Origin: Alphaproteobacteria bacterium
GTDB taxonomy: Bacteria > Pseudomonadota > Alphaproteobacteria > RF32 > CAG-239
NCBI GenBank assembly: GCA_017470165.1
Contig: JAFUEX010000025.1
Location: forward strand, 1-43,034
Direction of reading: 5' to 3'
DNA: 43,034 nucleotides
Position numbers and translations under genes: made by a program. This document shows positions 31,206 to 40,395 of the stretch, one piece after another. The stretch's first letter is position 1; each line of letters starts with the position of its first letter. The notes under the pieces were generated by a model. It was not told where the DNA came from, did no database searches, and was given only the letters and a program-made list of their open reading frames with translations.

Positions 31206-31381
31206 AAGAAATATTAGACAGAGGTAAAATACCACCTCGAGCAATAGGTATAAGCGATGAAGTATACACTAGACTTCGTAATGAAGTTGCGAAAGGTGTC
31301 TTTAATGGATTGTTGTACTTTTTTTGGGTAATGATACTCGGAATGTATATGGTTGGATTTATGAGAGGGCTGTTAGAATGA
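31202..31381 (+). CDS. 59-residue protein with one membrane helix
   Basis: The frame starts MKEILDRGKIPPRAIGISDE and has one hydrophobic helix (VFNGLLYFFWVMILGMYMVG). It overlaps both neighbours by 4 nt. Function unknown. Confidence 0.5.
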   Translation: MKEILDRGKIPPRAIGISDEVYTRLRNEVAKGVFNGLLYFFWVMILGMYMVGFMRGLLE

Positions 31382-31629
31382 TAAGAATATCAGATAGAGC
31401 ATATCAAAAGCTATTATCCGACCAACTAGCCAAAATAGAGGGCGAGGATATAATTGCCGAGTTAGAGCATGAGAATTTATTGCTTAAGGTCGCCAATGCT
31501 GAACTTAAGAGCCGTCTCGATACCATCGTCACCATGTTAGAACAAGCATTTTATGACGATAGCACCAGCTTTTGGGATATTTTAATAAAAATTAAAAAAC
31601 AGTTTAAAAAGGACTCGACAAATGAATGA
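31378..31629 (+). CDS. coiled-coil early protein
   Basis: ATG 31378 opens an 83-residue frame with heptad-like Leu/Ile/Glu segments (IIAELEHENLLLKVANAELK). It overlaps the previous stop by 4 nt and the HTH gene by 8 nt. No family recognised. Confidence 0.5.
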   Translation: MIRISDRAYQKLLSDQLAKIEGEDIIAELEHENLLLKVANAELKSRLDTIVTMLEQAFYDDSTSFWDILIKIKKQFKKDSTNE

Positions 31630-31957
31630 TTATGTGCTTTTAAACACTAAACAGGCAAAAGCCGCGCTTAATGTTTCATATTATCGCTTTCAAAAGATTG
31701 TAGCCTCCGGTTTGCCGTTTAAGATGATTAACGGAACAAAGCTGTTTCCGAAATGGGGAATTGATCAATGGCTAAAAAACACTCAGACCCTTACCGACTG
31801 TATCAACGCGGCGAAATCTGGCACGTTTACCTCACCTATCAAGGAACACAGCTTAGACGCTCTACTGGAACAACAAGCCGAAGAGAAGCTGAAGAGTTCG
31901 CGCTACAAAAAATTGCCGAAATTAAGAGGCAGGCCGAAATTAGACATGGTGGTTTAA
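31622..31957 (+). CDS. excisionase-like HTH protein
   Basis: The 111-residue protein has an N-terminal HTH_17-type segment (YVLLNTKQAKAALNVSYYRF, then KWGIDQWLKN) as in AlpA/Xis-type phage excisionases. The last 63 residues (after about residue 48) overlap the integrase gene in another frame. They are therefore of low reliability as a functional part, and the real role is probably the HTH part alone. Directly upstream of int, it probably controls excision. Confidence 0.5.
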   Translation: MNDYVLLNTKQAKAALNVSYYRFQKIVASGLPFKMINGTKLFPKWGIDQWLKNTQTLTDCINAAKSGTFTSPIKEHSLDALLEQQAEEKLKSSRYKKLPKLRGRPKLDMVV

Positions 31958-32904
31958 TCGATGTTACCGTCAACGAAACCTTTGGGCGTTATTATAACGA
32001 AAAAGCTGTATATCAAACGCGCTCGACACAAACATTAAACCGCCTGTCGCGCCTCAAAGAATGGCTCAATGTAATCTATCTTCATGAAATCAACGAGCCT
32101 GTTGTCTCTCAAATGGTGGCAAATATCCGCCAAAAAATGAAAAACGCCACCGTCAACCGCTACCTTGCCTTATTATCCGTTATCCTAAATACTGCCGCCG
32201 ATGAATGGCACTATAATTGTCAGCATATCAAAATATCCAAATTCAAACTCAAAGAACCGGCAGAGAATATCAAATTTCTACCCGACTGGCCAACCGCGCA
32301 AAAGATTATCGACCGTGCGCCAGCGCATTTCAAGCCGATTATCCAAACGGCGCTTTATACCGGCATGAGATTAGGCAACATTATCGGTTTAAAATGGCAA
32401 CAAATTGATTTTACAAACAATTTTATTTTAATCAAAGTAAAATGCAAAAACACCGATGGCGGCAAAAACCACCATATACCCCTCCTGCCCCAGCTCAAAC
32501 AAATCTTGCTTGAGCTTCCCAAAACAAGCGATTACGTCTTTTTATCATCCAAAGGCGCACCAATAAAATTTATTCAAACAACTTGGATTGATATCTTTTA
32601 TCGCTGGCAGTTGGCCAAAGACCCCAAAGAACTAACTCCGCAAGACGTCATCTTGCACAAAACTTACACAAACAAATATGGCGAAACCAAAATCTCGATT
32701 TATAAGCGTGTATTAAAAGACCCGGAGCTTCCTTATGTTAATTTTCACACCCTGCGCCACACAACTGCAACATGGTTAGCACGTGCTGGTGTCAATGCCA
32801 AAACGATTAAAGAAATCTTAGGTCATCAGGATATTCGCACTACAAACAAATATATGCACGCCGCCGATTCCGATAAGCGCGCCGCCCTCGCCTCCATCTT
32901 TTAA
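31768..32904 (+). CDS. int: tyrosine integrase
   Basis: This 378-residue protein has an N-terminal arm-binding type segment (YRLYQRGEIWHVYLTYQGT), a SAM-like core-binding domain and a catalytic domain. The visible catalytic residues are Arg in ALYTGMRLGNIIGLKW, the His-x-x-Arg of FHTLRHTTATWLARAG, the GHQ of ILGHQDIRTTNKYMH and the Tyr of that last motif. It performs site-specific integration and excision. Its 3' end is 152 nt from tRNA-Ser, whose 3' end is the likely attB/attP core. Start ATG 31768 is inside the Xis-like gene. Confidence 0.9.
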   Translation: MAKKHSDPYRLYQRGEIWHVYLTYQGTQLRRSTGTTSRREAEEFALQKIAEIKRQAEIRHGGLIDVTVNETFGRYYNEKAVYQTRSTQTLNRLSRLKEWLNVIYLHEINEPVVSQMVANIRQKMKNATVNRYLALLSVILNTAADEWHYNCQHIKISKFKLKEPAENIKFLPDWPTAQKIIDRAPAHFKPIIQTALYTGMRLGNIIGLKWQQIDFTNNFILIKVKCKNTDGGKNHHIPLLPQLKQILLELPKTSDYVFLSSKGAPIKFIQTTWIDIFYRWQLAKDPKELTPQDVILHKTYTNKYGETKISIYKRVLKDPELPYVNFHTLRHTTATWLARAGVNAKTIKEILGHQDIRTTNKYMHAADSDKRAALASIF

Positions 32905-32910
32905 AAACCC

Positions 32911-32970
32911 GTGCACAACTTTGTGCAACTTTTGTGCAACTTTATCAAAACGAATCGATAAAAATTGCAC
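32911..32970. repeat. GTGCAACTTT direct repeats, candidate integrase arm sites
   Basis: GTGCACAACTTT (32,911), GTGCAACTTTT (32,923) and GTGCAACTTTA (32,934) follow each other at 11-12 bp steps, plus an inverted TTGCAC at 32,965. Directly after int and before tRNA-Ser, this fits arm-type sites of a tyrosine recombinase. Confidence 0.5.
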
Positions 32971-33028
32971 AAAATTTAAACTTTTATTTACCGTTTTTAA
33001 TGCCAATATCAACATATTTAAAACAATA

Positions 33029-33052
33029 AAACCCTTGATAAATCAAGGGTTT
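33029..33052 (-). terminator. terminator of tRNA-Ser
   Basis: AAACCCTTGA pairs with TCAAGGGTTT around TAAA (10 bp); on the minus strand T-rich sequence follows. It ends the tRNA-Ser transcript and lies on the probable phage side of the attachment site. Confidence 0.65.
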
Positions 33053-33056
33053 CAAC

Positions 33057-33090
33057 TGGCGGAGCGTAGAGGATTCGAACCTCTGCATCG
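33057..33090. other. probable attachment site (3' end of tRNA-Ser)
   Basis: The T-arm and acceptor 3' half of tRNA-Ser abut the prophage end next to int. Tyrosine integrases often use such sites. The other copy would lie outside the window, so this is inference. Confidence 0.4.
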
Positions 33091-33143
33091 GTATCCCGAT
33101 GACAGATTAGCAATCTGCTGCATTACCACTCTGCCAACGCTCC
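33057..33143 (-). tRNA. tRNA-Ser(GCT)
   Basis: Type II cloverleaf with GGAGCGT/ACGCTCC acceptor, anticodon loop TTGCTAA (anticodon GCT), a long variable arm (ATCGGGATACCGAT) and T-loop TTCGAAT, ending GCCA-CCA-type 3' end encoded. All arms pair. It reads the AGC/AGT serine codons. Confidence 0.95.
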
Positions 33144-33216
33144 ACCTGATATGCGGCCAATGCCACAATAACAGGATAGCTTTTATACCATCTTTTTTAT
33201 TCCGTCAACAGTTTTT

Positions 33217-33993
33217 TTAATCCTTAAACACCATTGTGATATAGGTCATAATTATAAAACCGATAAACACCGCCGCCGCTGATTTATTAGTGTCTTTGGC
33301 GCCATAAGTTTCCGGCAAAATCTCATTAATAACCACAAACAACAGCGTGCCTCCGGCCAAAGCCATCCCATAAGGAATAAAACCATAGCCGAAATTAGTC
33401 AGTCCCAATCCGACCAATGCTCCCAAAGGCTGCACCAAGCCGATAACCCCCGCCGATATCGCCGCCCGCAATTTGCTGTTACCAGCGGCTACCATCGATA
33501 TGGCAATAGTCAGTCCTTCTGGAATATTGTGTGCGGCAATACCTATAGCCAATGACAGCGGGTTTACCAAATCTTCCGCACCATAAGCCACTCCGACCGC
33601 CAATCCCTCCGGCAGTTTGTGCAAAGTGATGGCTATTATAAACAGCCACGCTTTTTTAATATCAAAATGCGGTCCGTGATGCCCGATTTCGTTATGCTCG
33701 TGAGGTATCATCATATTCAACACCCAGACCAAAGCCACACCGGAAAATACCGTAAGCGCATATTTTAAGGCCGAAATATAAACATCACTACCCTTGCGCA
33801 CAATCGCATCCATTGATGGCTCCAAAAGCGAAAAAAACGACGCTGCCAACATAACTCCGGCCGCAATGTTGAGCAATTGGTTAATCTCCGATTTAAGATA
33901 GCGTTTTTTCAAAAAAATACCCAACCCGCCGATTCCGGTAACCAAACCGGCAGCCAATGCTGTCAAAAACCCGTTGATAAAAGTCTGTTCCAT
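33217..33993 (-). CDS. ZIP family metal transporter
   Basis: This 258-residue inner-membrane protein has about eight membrane helices and the ZIP signature segments TLHKLPEGLAVGVAYG and AAHNIPEGLTIAISMV. Their His, Pro and Glu residues form the metal path. A His-rich loop (IPHEHNEIGHHGPHFD) between helices III and IV is typical. It imports zinc or other divalent ions and is closest in layout to ZupT. It is the last gene of the lspA-mutL cluster, 2 nt after mutL. Confidence 0.85.
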   Translation of the reverse strand: MEQTFINGFLTALAAGLVTGIGGLGIFLKKRYLKSEINQLLNIAAGVMLAASFFSLLEPSMDAIVRKGSDVYISALKYALTVFSGVALVWVLNMMIPHEHNEIGHHGPHFDIKKAWLFIIAITLHKLPEGLAVGVAYGAEDLVNPLSLAIGIAAHNIPEGLTIAISMVAAGNSKLRAAISAGVIGLVQPLGALVGLGLTNFGYGFIPYGMALAGGTLLFVVINEILPETYGAKDTNKSAAAVFIGFIIMTYITMVFKD

Positions 33994-33995
33994 TT

Positions 33996-35813
33996 CTAAT
34001 TTCTTTCAAATAAATGAGCAATATCGCTTATCTTCATCTCCACATAAGCCGGCCGGCCGTGGTTGCACTGTCCCGAATGCGGCGTCCGCTCCATCTCGCG
34101 CAGCAAGTGGTTCATCTCTTCGATATTCAGGCGCCGCCCTGCCCTTACTGAGCCGTGACAGGCAATGGTTGCGCACACCAGATGCAATTTTTCTTTCAAA
34201 TCAAAAGCATCTCCCCACTCCGATATCTGTTGCGCCAAATCTTTGACCATACCTTTGACATCACCATCCCCAAGCAGAGCCGGTACTGCCCGCACAATAA
34301 CCTCCGAAGTGCCAAATTCCTCAATTTCCAACCCCAGCTCCATAAGGCTTTTCGCCGCCTCCAGCAACCTGTCTTTTTCGACACTGTCAAGTCCGACAAT
34401 CTCCGGTATCAGCAAAATCTGCGAGGCGGCCTGATGCTGTTCCAATCCAGCCTTCAGCTTCTCCATCACAATCCGCTCGTGCGCGGCGTGTTGGTCAACG
34501 ATTATCAAACTATCTTGTGTCTGGGCAATGATATAAGTATCATTTATCTGCGCTCGCGCCAACCCCAGCGCCCCCGCATCATCCGTTTCCATCTCCGAAG
34601 GTTCTTCCGTACGCACCGAATATTTATGCTCAAGCTCCGGTAAAATATCAGCACTATGTCGTCCTTGCGAACGCGTGGCAAAACTATAATTAAACCTTGG
34701 TGCTCCCGCCGCATAGACCGCCATCGGTTCGCGCAGCTCAAAAACTTCTGCCGAAACGCGCTCTCCTTCTTTATGAATAATATTTTGCAAATTCAATGTG
34801 CTGGATGTTTTATTTGAAGCTCTACTTAAAGCATTACGCACTCCACTCACCAACATTCCTCGCACCAATTGTGCATTAAAAAAGCGCACCTCGGTTTTGC
34901 TGGGATGCACATTAACATCCACCTCCGCTGCCGGCAGCTCAAAATATAATGCGCATACCGGATAGCGCCCTTGGGGTATCACATCCTGATAAGCGCCTTT
35001 GAGCGCTCCCAGCAACAGTTTATCGCGCACCGGCCGACCGTTTACAAACAAAAACTGTGACAGCGAATTAGCTTTATTATATGTCGGCAGCGAGATATAG
35101 CCGCTGATTTTTATCCCCTCGCGCTGCTCATTAATCATTATCGAATTATCACGAAAATCGCTTCCCGCCACATCAGCCAGTCGCTCCAGCCTTTGTTGCG
35201 ACACATTTCCGATGGCTGCCGGATAGTAAACTTTTTTCTTCCCCTCTGCCGTCAAAGAAAAAGCGGTTTGCGGATTGGCCATAGCAATGCGTTGCAGCAC
35301 CTCAACGCAGGCCGATGTCTCGCTCACGCTCGATTTAAGAAACTTCAACCGCGCTGGCTGTGCATAAAACAAATCGCGGACCTCAATACGAGTGCCGCAC
35401 CCTCCGGCAGACGGCATCACTGCAGATTTCACCCCGCCGTTTACCTCAATCGACCAAGCGCTGTCATCCTCCTTTTGGCGACTGACGATGTTTAGTCTTG
35501 CCACCGAAGCAATTGACGGCAATGCCTCGCCGCGAAACCCCAAAAAACAAATATTAAACAAATCATCGTCCGGCAATTTTGATGTAGCGTGCCGCTCAAC
35601 CGCAATTGCCAGCTCATCTTTGGACATTCCTTTGCCGTTATCAGCCACTCCAATCAGGGTTTTGCCGCCGTCTTGCAGATATACATCCACCACACCGGCA
35701 CCGGCATCAATTGCATTTTCCACCAATTCTTTGACCACCGAAGCTGGTCTCTCAACCACTTCTCCAGCTGCTATTTGATTCACTAAATTTGACGGCAAAA
35801 CCCTGATTGTCAT
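33996..35813 (-). CDS. mutL: DNA mismatch repair protein MutL
   Basis: The 605-residue protein has the GHKL ATPase motifs: ENAIDAGAG near 33, DNGKGM near 58 and GFRGEALPSIASV near 93. The C-terminus has DQHAAHERIVME, which matches the DQHA-x2-E-x4-E endonuclease motif, and the supporting HGRPAY near the end. So this is the self-nicking MutL used by bacteria without MutH. It couples MutS recognition to strand removal. It starts 2 nt after pgi. The promoter is not seen and it is probably cotranscribed. Confidence 0.95.
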   Translation of the reverse strand: MTIRVLPSNLVNQIAAGEVVERPASVVKELVENAIDAGAGVVDVYLQDGGKTLIGVADNGKGMSKDELAIAVERHATSKLPDDDLFNICFLGFRGEALPSIASVARLNIVSRQKEDDSAWSIEVNGGVKSAVMPSAGGCGTRIEVRDLFYAQPARLKFLKSSVSETSACVEVLQRIAMANPQTAFSLTAEGKKKVYYPAAIGNVSQQRLERLADVAGSDFRDNSIMINEQREGIKISGYISLPTYNKANSLSQFLFVNGRPVRDKLLLGALKGAYQDVIPQGRYPVCALYFELPAAEVDVNVHPSKTEVRFFNAQLVRGMLVSGVRNALSRASNKTSSTLNLQNIIHKEGERVSAEVFELREPMAVYAAGAPRFNYSFATRSQGRHSADILPELEHKYSVRTEEPSEMETDDAGALGLARAQINDTYIIAQTQDSLIIVDQHAAHERIVMEKLKAGLEQHQAASQILLIPEIVGLDSVEKDRLLEAAKSLMELGLEIEEFGTSEVIVRAVPALLGDGDVKGMVKDLAQQISEWGDAFDLKEKLHLVCATIACHGSVRAGRRLNIEEMNHLLREMERTPHSGQCNHGRPAYVEMKISDIAHLFERN

Positions 35814-35815
35814 AG

Positions 35816-37468
35816 CTATTTTCTTAACCGTTTAACCAATTGTATCAATCTGTTGGTCGAGGCATCATGGGCTTGTTCTGCCGCCTCACCCTGCAATTCC
35901 GGCAATATCTTCAAAGCCATCTGCTTTCCGAGTTCAACCCCCATTTGGTCAAACGAATTAATATTCCAAATAACGCCTTCGACAAATGTCTTGTGCTCGT
36001 AAAGCGCCACCAGCTGTCCCAAAGCATAAGCATCAATTTTCTTGAAAATTATGGTGTTAGACGGTCTGTTTCCTCTAAAACTTTTATATTTTTTCAAATC
36101 AGCGATTTCTTTTTCCGACTTGCCTTTGGCGCGAAGTTCTGCTGCAGCCTCTGCTATGGTTTTCCCTCGCATTAAGGCTTCGGATTGTGCCAAAACATTT
36201 GCCAGCAAAATTTCGTGATGTTCGCCTATTTCATTATGCGAAATCGCCGGAATAATAAAATCGCACGGAATAAACGACGTTCCCTGATGCAACATCTGGA
36301 AAAACGAGTGCTGCACATCCGTGCCGGCACCACCGAAAATAACCGGAGAAGTTTGATAATTAATAAAATTATTCTCCAAATCTACAAATTTGCCGTTGCT
36401 CTCCATAATCAGTTGCTGCAAATAAGCCGGCAGATAAGTCAGATATTGATCATAAGGCACAACCACATGATTGCGTATTCCAAAGAAATTATTATACCAA
36501 ACGCTGAGCAAAGCCAAAATCACCGGCATATTCTCCCCCAGCGGTGCGCTCTTAAAGTGATTGTCCATTGAATAAGCGCCATCCAGCATTTTCTCAAAAT
36601 TTTCAAATCCCGCGGCTATGGCAATAATCAATCCGATAGCCGACCACATTGAATATCTGCCGCCGACGAAATCCCAAAATTCAAACATATTATCCACATT
36701 GATACCAAATTTTGTCACCTCTTCAGCATTGGTCGATACCGCAACAAAATGCTTGGCAACTGCCGCCTCACCCAAGGCATCAATCAGCCACTTGCGGCAG
36801 GTTCTGGCATTGGTCAGAGTTTCAATAGTGGTAAAAGTCTTGGAACATACGATAAACAACGTATTCTCCGGCGACAATTTGTTCAGCACTTCCGCTGTTG
36901 CCGTTCCGTCGATATTGGAGATAAAATAAAAATTCATATCTTTGAGATGGTAGCGGCGCAACGCCTCAACTGCCATCTTCGGCCCCAAATCCGACCCTCC
37001 GATACCGATATTGACAATATTAGTCAGTTTTTTGCCGGTATGGCCGGTAAACTTACCCAACCGCACTGCCTCGGAAAAATCTTTAATTTTGCCCAGCACC
37101 CGATTTATCTCCGGCATCACATTCTCTCCTTCGACATACACCGGCTCATTGCTGCGGTTGCGCAAAGCAGTGTGCAGCACGGCTCGCTTTTCGGTTGAGT
37201 TTATCTTATCGCCGGTAAACATTCCCTTAATTTTCTCCTCAACTTTTGCCTTCTTGGCTAAGGCCAGCAAATAAAGCATTGCTTTGCTGTCAATGATGTT
37301 TTTCGAATAATCCAGCCACATATTGTCCAGTTGCAGCGCAAATCTTTCCGCTCGTTTGGCATCTTCGGCAAACATATCGCGCATTTGTTTTTTGCGCATT
37401 TTTTGTGCATATTTTCCAAGTTTACGCCAAGCTCTGGTCTTGCTTATATCTCCGTTCAACCCAAACAT
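35816..37468 (-). CDS. pgi: glucose-6-phosphate isomerase
   Basis: The 550-residue cytoplasmic enzyme interconverts glucose-6-phosphate and fructose-6-phosphate. Typical segments are VNIGIGGSDLGPKMAVEALR near 150, FWDFVGGRYSMWSAIGL near 262 and QQLIMESNGKFVD near 344, the last two being the known signature motifs. Length is normal for the long proteobacterial form. It follows the M16 genes by 25 nt and abuts mutL. Confidence 0.95.
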   Translation of the reverse strand: MFGLNGDISKTRAWRKLGKYAQKMRKKQMRDMFAEDAKRAERFALQLDNMWLDYSKNIIDSKAMLYLLALAKKAKVEEKIKGMFTGDKINSTEKRAVLHTALRNRSNEPVYVEGENVMPEINRVLGKIKDFSEAVRLGKFTGHTGKKLTNIVNIGIGGSDLGPKMAVEALRRYHLKDMNFYFISNIDGTATAEVLNKLSPENTLFIVCSKTFTTIETLTNARTCRKWLIDALGEAAVAKHFVAVSTNAEEVTKFGINVDNMFEFWDFVGGRYSMWSAIGLIIAIAAGFENFEKMLDGAYSMDNHFKSAPLGENMPVILALLSVWYNNFFGIRNHVVVPYDQYLTYLPAYLQQLIMESNGKFVDLENNFINYQTSPVIFGGAGTDVQHSFFQMLHQGTSFIPCDFIIPAISHNEIGEHHEILLANVLAQSEALMRGKTIAEAAAELRAKGKSEKEIADLKKYKSFRGNRPSNTIIFKKIDAYALGQLVALYEHKTFVEGVIWNINSFDQMGVELGKQMALKILPELQGEAAEQAHDASTNRLIQLVKRLRK

Positions 37469-37493
37469 TTATCTCATCTCCCCTGATGTTGTA

Positions 37494-38888
37494 TTAATTA
37501 ATGTTACCGATTTCGCCACTCAACACATTGTCGCCGAAATATTTTCGCGCCGCTGCATTAAGCTCGTCCAAACTCACCTTTTCAACCAACTGATTGCGTT
37601 TTTGCAAAAAGTCAATTCCCAATCCGTACTTTTGGCAATAAGCCAGCATCTCGGCAATACCTGTGGTTGAGGCAAACCTCAAATTAAACGACGCCGTCAT
37701 ATAATTTTTAACGCGTTGCAACTCCTCAGCACTAAAACCTTCTGTTTGCACTTTGCGCCATTCTTCAGCAAAAAGCTGTTTGGCCTTTTCTGCCTTATCG
37801 CCGGCCGCCGCAAAATTCACCTCCAGCCAATTGGCCTTGTCATTCAACTCAAGCCATGATGACGCACCATAGGTAACTCCTTCCGCCTCGCGCATCCGTT
37901 GGTTGAGCCGCGAATTAAGCCCTGCCCCGCCGAACAAATAATTGGCCATATACAAAGGATAAAAATCAGCACATTGTCGACAAGCGGCCTCGGTTGCATA
38001 AACCAAGATGTTTTGCACCATATCGCGCGGCATTTTCACCCCCTCTTGCCGCCAGTTAATCTGCGCTGCGCCGATATCCTTGTATTCTCCCTCGCTTAAC
38101 GGCATCAATATCTCATCCAGCCGCTCTGCCGCCTCTTCTTTGCTCAAACCGCCGACAATCCCGACAAACAACTTGTTACGGTTTAAGTTGTTGCGCACAA
38201 GAGCAACCAAATCCCGCCGCGAGATGCCCTTTATACTTTCCGCACTGCCCAACGGATTGCGCCCGTAAGCAAAATCGCCGAACATCATTTTACCAAATTG
38301 CAAACCTAATTGCACCGCTGGGTTTTCTGTCTCTGCCGCCAAAGTTTTCAACTGATTGTCTTTGGCATTCTCCAAGTATTTGGCTTCAAAATGCGGGTCC
38401 TTAAAAATTTCTCGCAGATATTTCACCGCCTCGGTTATTTTGTCTTGCGGAAAAGTCAGAGTTGCATTGAAATTATCCTTATCGGCCGCAAACCCCAGCC
38501 TAATGCCATCGCGCCGCAGCAAATTACGCAGCTCTTTGGCACTCCACCAACCGGCGCCTTCTTTCATCACCGCCGCCGTCAACAAGGCCACCCCTTCTTT
38601 ACCGGCCGGCTCATAAGCACTTCCTGCCTGAGCAAAAATCAAGCTGTATGAAGTCAACCGCCCCTTCTGATACATATAATAGGCCTTAACTTTGGACTTT
38701 GGCGCCGTTATTTCTTCAACCTGCCCCTTAAAATCAGTTTGCTCAATCACAAAATCATATTTATTATCGAGAGGCTTCTTTTCATCCTTAACCGCCCAAT
38801 GCAAAGCTACAATTCCGATTATAACCAAAACCGCCGCCAACATTTTGGAGCTGGCGCGGCGTTTCAAATACATTGGTTTTTTGCTCAT
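37494..38888 (-). CDS. M16-family protein without zinc motif (non-catalytic partner)
   Basis: This 464-residue protein has an N-terminal membrane anchor (MLAAVLVIIGIVALHWAV) and the M16 fold. Where the HxxEH should be it reads GVALLTAAVMKEGAG, so zinc binding is missing. Tandem M16 pairs with one inactive member are known in bacteria. It starts in the stop of the active partner (ATGA). It would sit in the periplasm and complete the closed chamber with the active subunit. Confidence 0.85.
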   Translation of the reverse strand: MSKKPMYLKRRASSKMLAAVLVIIGIVALHWAVKDEKKPLDNKYDFVIEQTDFKGQVEEITAPKSKVKAYYMYQKGRLTSYSLIFAQAGSAYEPAGKEGVALLTAAVMKEGAGWWSAKELRNLLRRDGIRLGFAADKDNFNATLTFPQDKITEAVKYLREIFKDPHFEAKYLENAKDNQLKTLAAETENPAVQLGLQFGKMMFGDFAYGRNPLGSAESIKGISRRDLVALVRNNLNRNKLFVGIVGGLSKEEAAERLDEILMPLSEGEYKDIGAAQINWRQEGVKMPRDMVQNILVYATEAACRQCADFYPLYMANYLFGGAGLNSRLNQRMREAEGVTYGASSWLELNDKANWLEVNFAAAGDKAEKAKQLFAEEWRKVQTEGFSAEELQRVKNYMTASFNLRFASTTGIAEMLAYCQKYGLGIDFLQKRNQLVEKVSLDELNAAARKYFGDNVLSGEIGNIN

Positions 38889-40219
38889 AGCTCGTCATCT
38901 CCGTTCAGCAATCCGGTTACCACTGGCGCTTGAGTGCGCAAATATTCGCCGGCGGCCAGCACATCTTCCAAGCTCACTTTGCGAATATTTTGCTCATAAT
39001 CTTGCAAAACGCGCAAATCAATTCCTTGCGCCGCCATCATTCCCGCCAACTCCGCCGCATTGGCCGGATTGTCTTCCGTATATACCAAATCAGCCAATAT
39101 TTTGTCTTTGGTCATCGCCAAATTTTCCTCATCTAACTTGCGCAAAGCATAATCCCACGCTCTATCTGTCAAAGCAGCAAAATCATCCGTGGCCTTTTCT
39201 TTGGGCACCGCCACCACCTCCAGCGTGCCATAGCTGCGTGACATCGGATTATAACCGACATCAACATCCAGCGCCGCCTTGCTGAACATCACCATCCTCT
39301 GATAAAACGGTGAATTCTTATCTCCTCCCATATACTCACTCAAAACCTCCAACGCATAAACCATCTCCGGTTTATAATTAAACGACGGAGTTGCATAAAC
39401 CCTAACCATCCTCGGCAATTTCACATCTTTGAGTTTCATCTCAATCTTGGCTCTGTAGCCGTCCGGCAGCTTGTCGCCTTCCTTGTGCTGCATCTCAACA
39501 GGAGTTGTTTTGCCGTAATATTTTTCAATTTTATCACTTAAACTTTGGGCATCGACATCACCGGAAAACACCAAAACCGCATTATTTGGCGCATAATAAC
39601 GTTGATAAAACTCCTCAACATCGTCTCGCTTCAACGCGGCGATTTCTTCCAATTCTCCCGCCACTTGCCGACTGTAAGGATGGCTTTGCCACAAGGTTTT
39701 CTTCACCGCCTCATAAAATTTGGCCGCCGGATTATTATCCACCCGCTGCAAACGCTCCTCCGCCACAATCTGCTTTTCTGATGTCAATGCCTCATCGCTG
39801 AATTGCAAACCGCGCATTCTGTCCGCTTCGGCAAACATAACCATCTCCAGCCGGCTCAAATCGCAAAACTGATGATAGGCCGTAACATCTTGCGAGGTAA
39901 ATGCATTGCTGACCACGCCGTTTTGTTCCATCAAATCATTAAACTTGCCGTCTTTCAGCCTCTCGGTGCCGCGAAACATCAAATGCTCCAACAGATGCGC
40001 CACCCCGCCCTTGCCGATGGCCTCATCCATCGAGCCGGCCTTATAAAACACCATCTGCTTGACAATCGGCGCTTTGTGATTTTCAATCACCACCACCTGC
40101 AGTCCGTTGTCCAGCTTAAACTCGTGCATATCATCAAACAAAGCCTCTGCCGGCGTCGCCAAAAACGCCAGCAGCCAAGCTGTTATCATTATCTTGAGTT
40201 TATTCACGCTAGTCCTCAT
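38885..40219 (-). CDS. periplasmic M16 zinc metallopeptidase
   Basis: This 444-residue protein has a signal peptide (IMITAWLLAFLATPAEA) and the zinc motif HLLEH near residue 70. The downstream Glu ligand is probably in QIVAEERLQRVDNN. It would degrade short peptides in the periplasm, as in the bacterial M16 pairs. Directly followed by the inactive partner, and overlapping the DUF3035 lipoprotein gene by 11 nt. Confidence 0.9.
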   Translation of the reverse strand: MRTSVNKLKIMITAWLLAFLATPAEALFDDMHEFKLDNGLQVVVIENHKAPIVKQMVFYKAGSMDEAIGKGGVAHLLEHLMFRGTERLKDGKFNDLMEQNGVVSNAFTSQDVTAYHQFCDLSRLEMVMFAEADRMRGLQFSDEALTSEKQIVAEERLQRVDNNPAAKFYEAVKKTLWQSHPYSRQVAGELEEIAALKRDDVEEFYQRYYAPNNAVLVFSGDVDAQSLSDKIEKYYGKTTPVEMQHKEGDKLPDGYRAKIEMKLKDVKLPRMVRVYATPSFNYKPEMVYALEVLSEYMGGDKNSPFYQRMVMFSKAALDVDVGYNPMSRSYGTLEVVAVPKEKATDDFAALTDRAWDYALRKLDEENLAMTKDKILADLVYTEDNPANAAELAGMMAAQGIDLRVLQDYEQNIRKVSLEDVLAAGEYLRTQAPVVTGLLNGDDEL

Positions 40220-40394
40220 TTTGTTGAACCGGGCTTACTATCGGCCGCACATCAAACTCCGGCGGCAGCGACAGCGGCTTTCTTACCTCGACCAAACTTT
40301 CGTCCGGCGAGTTATTTGCCAGCCCCAATTCCTGTTTGCCCCACGAACATCCGGCAGCCAGCAACACCAAGCCTATCAGCAAAAATTTTCGCAT
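40209..40394 (-). CDS. DUF3035-type small lipoprotein
   Basis: I place the start at ATG 40394 (AGGAGA in the end of lspA). The 61-residue precursor has a lipobox LAAGC (Cys16) and then NSPDESLVEVRKPLSLPPEF, the short core of alphaproteobacterial DUF3035 proteins, linked to outer-membrane assembly. It follows lspA by one base. Confidence 0.7.
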   Translation of the reverse strand: MRKFLLIGLVLLAAGCSWGKQELGLANNSPDESLVEVRKPLSLPPEFDVRPIVSPVQQNED

Positions 40395-40395
40395 C

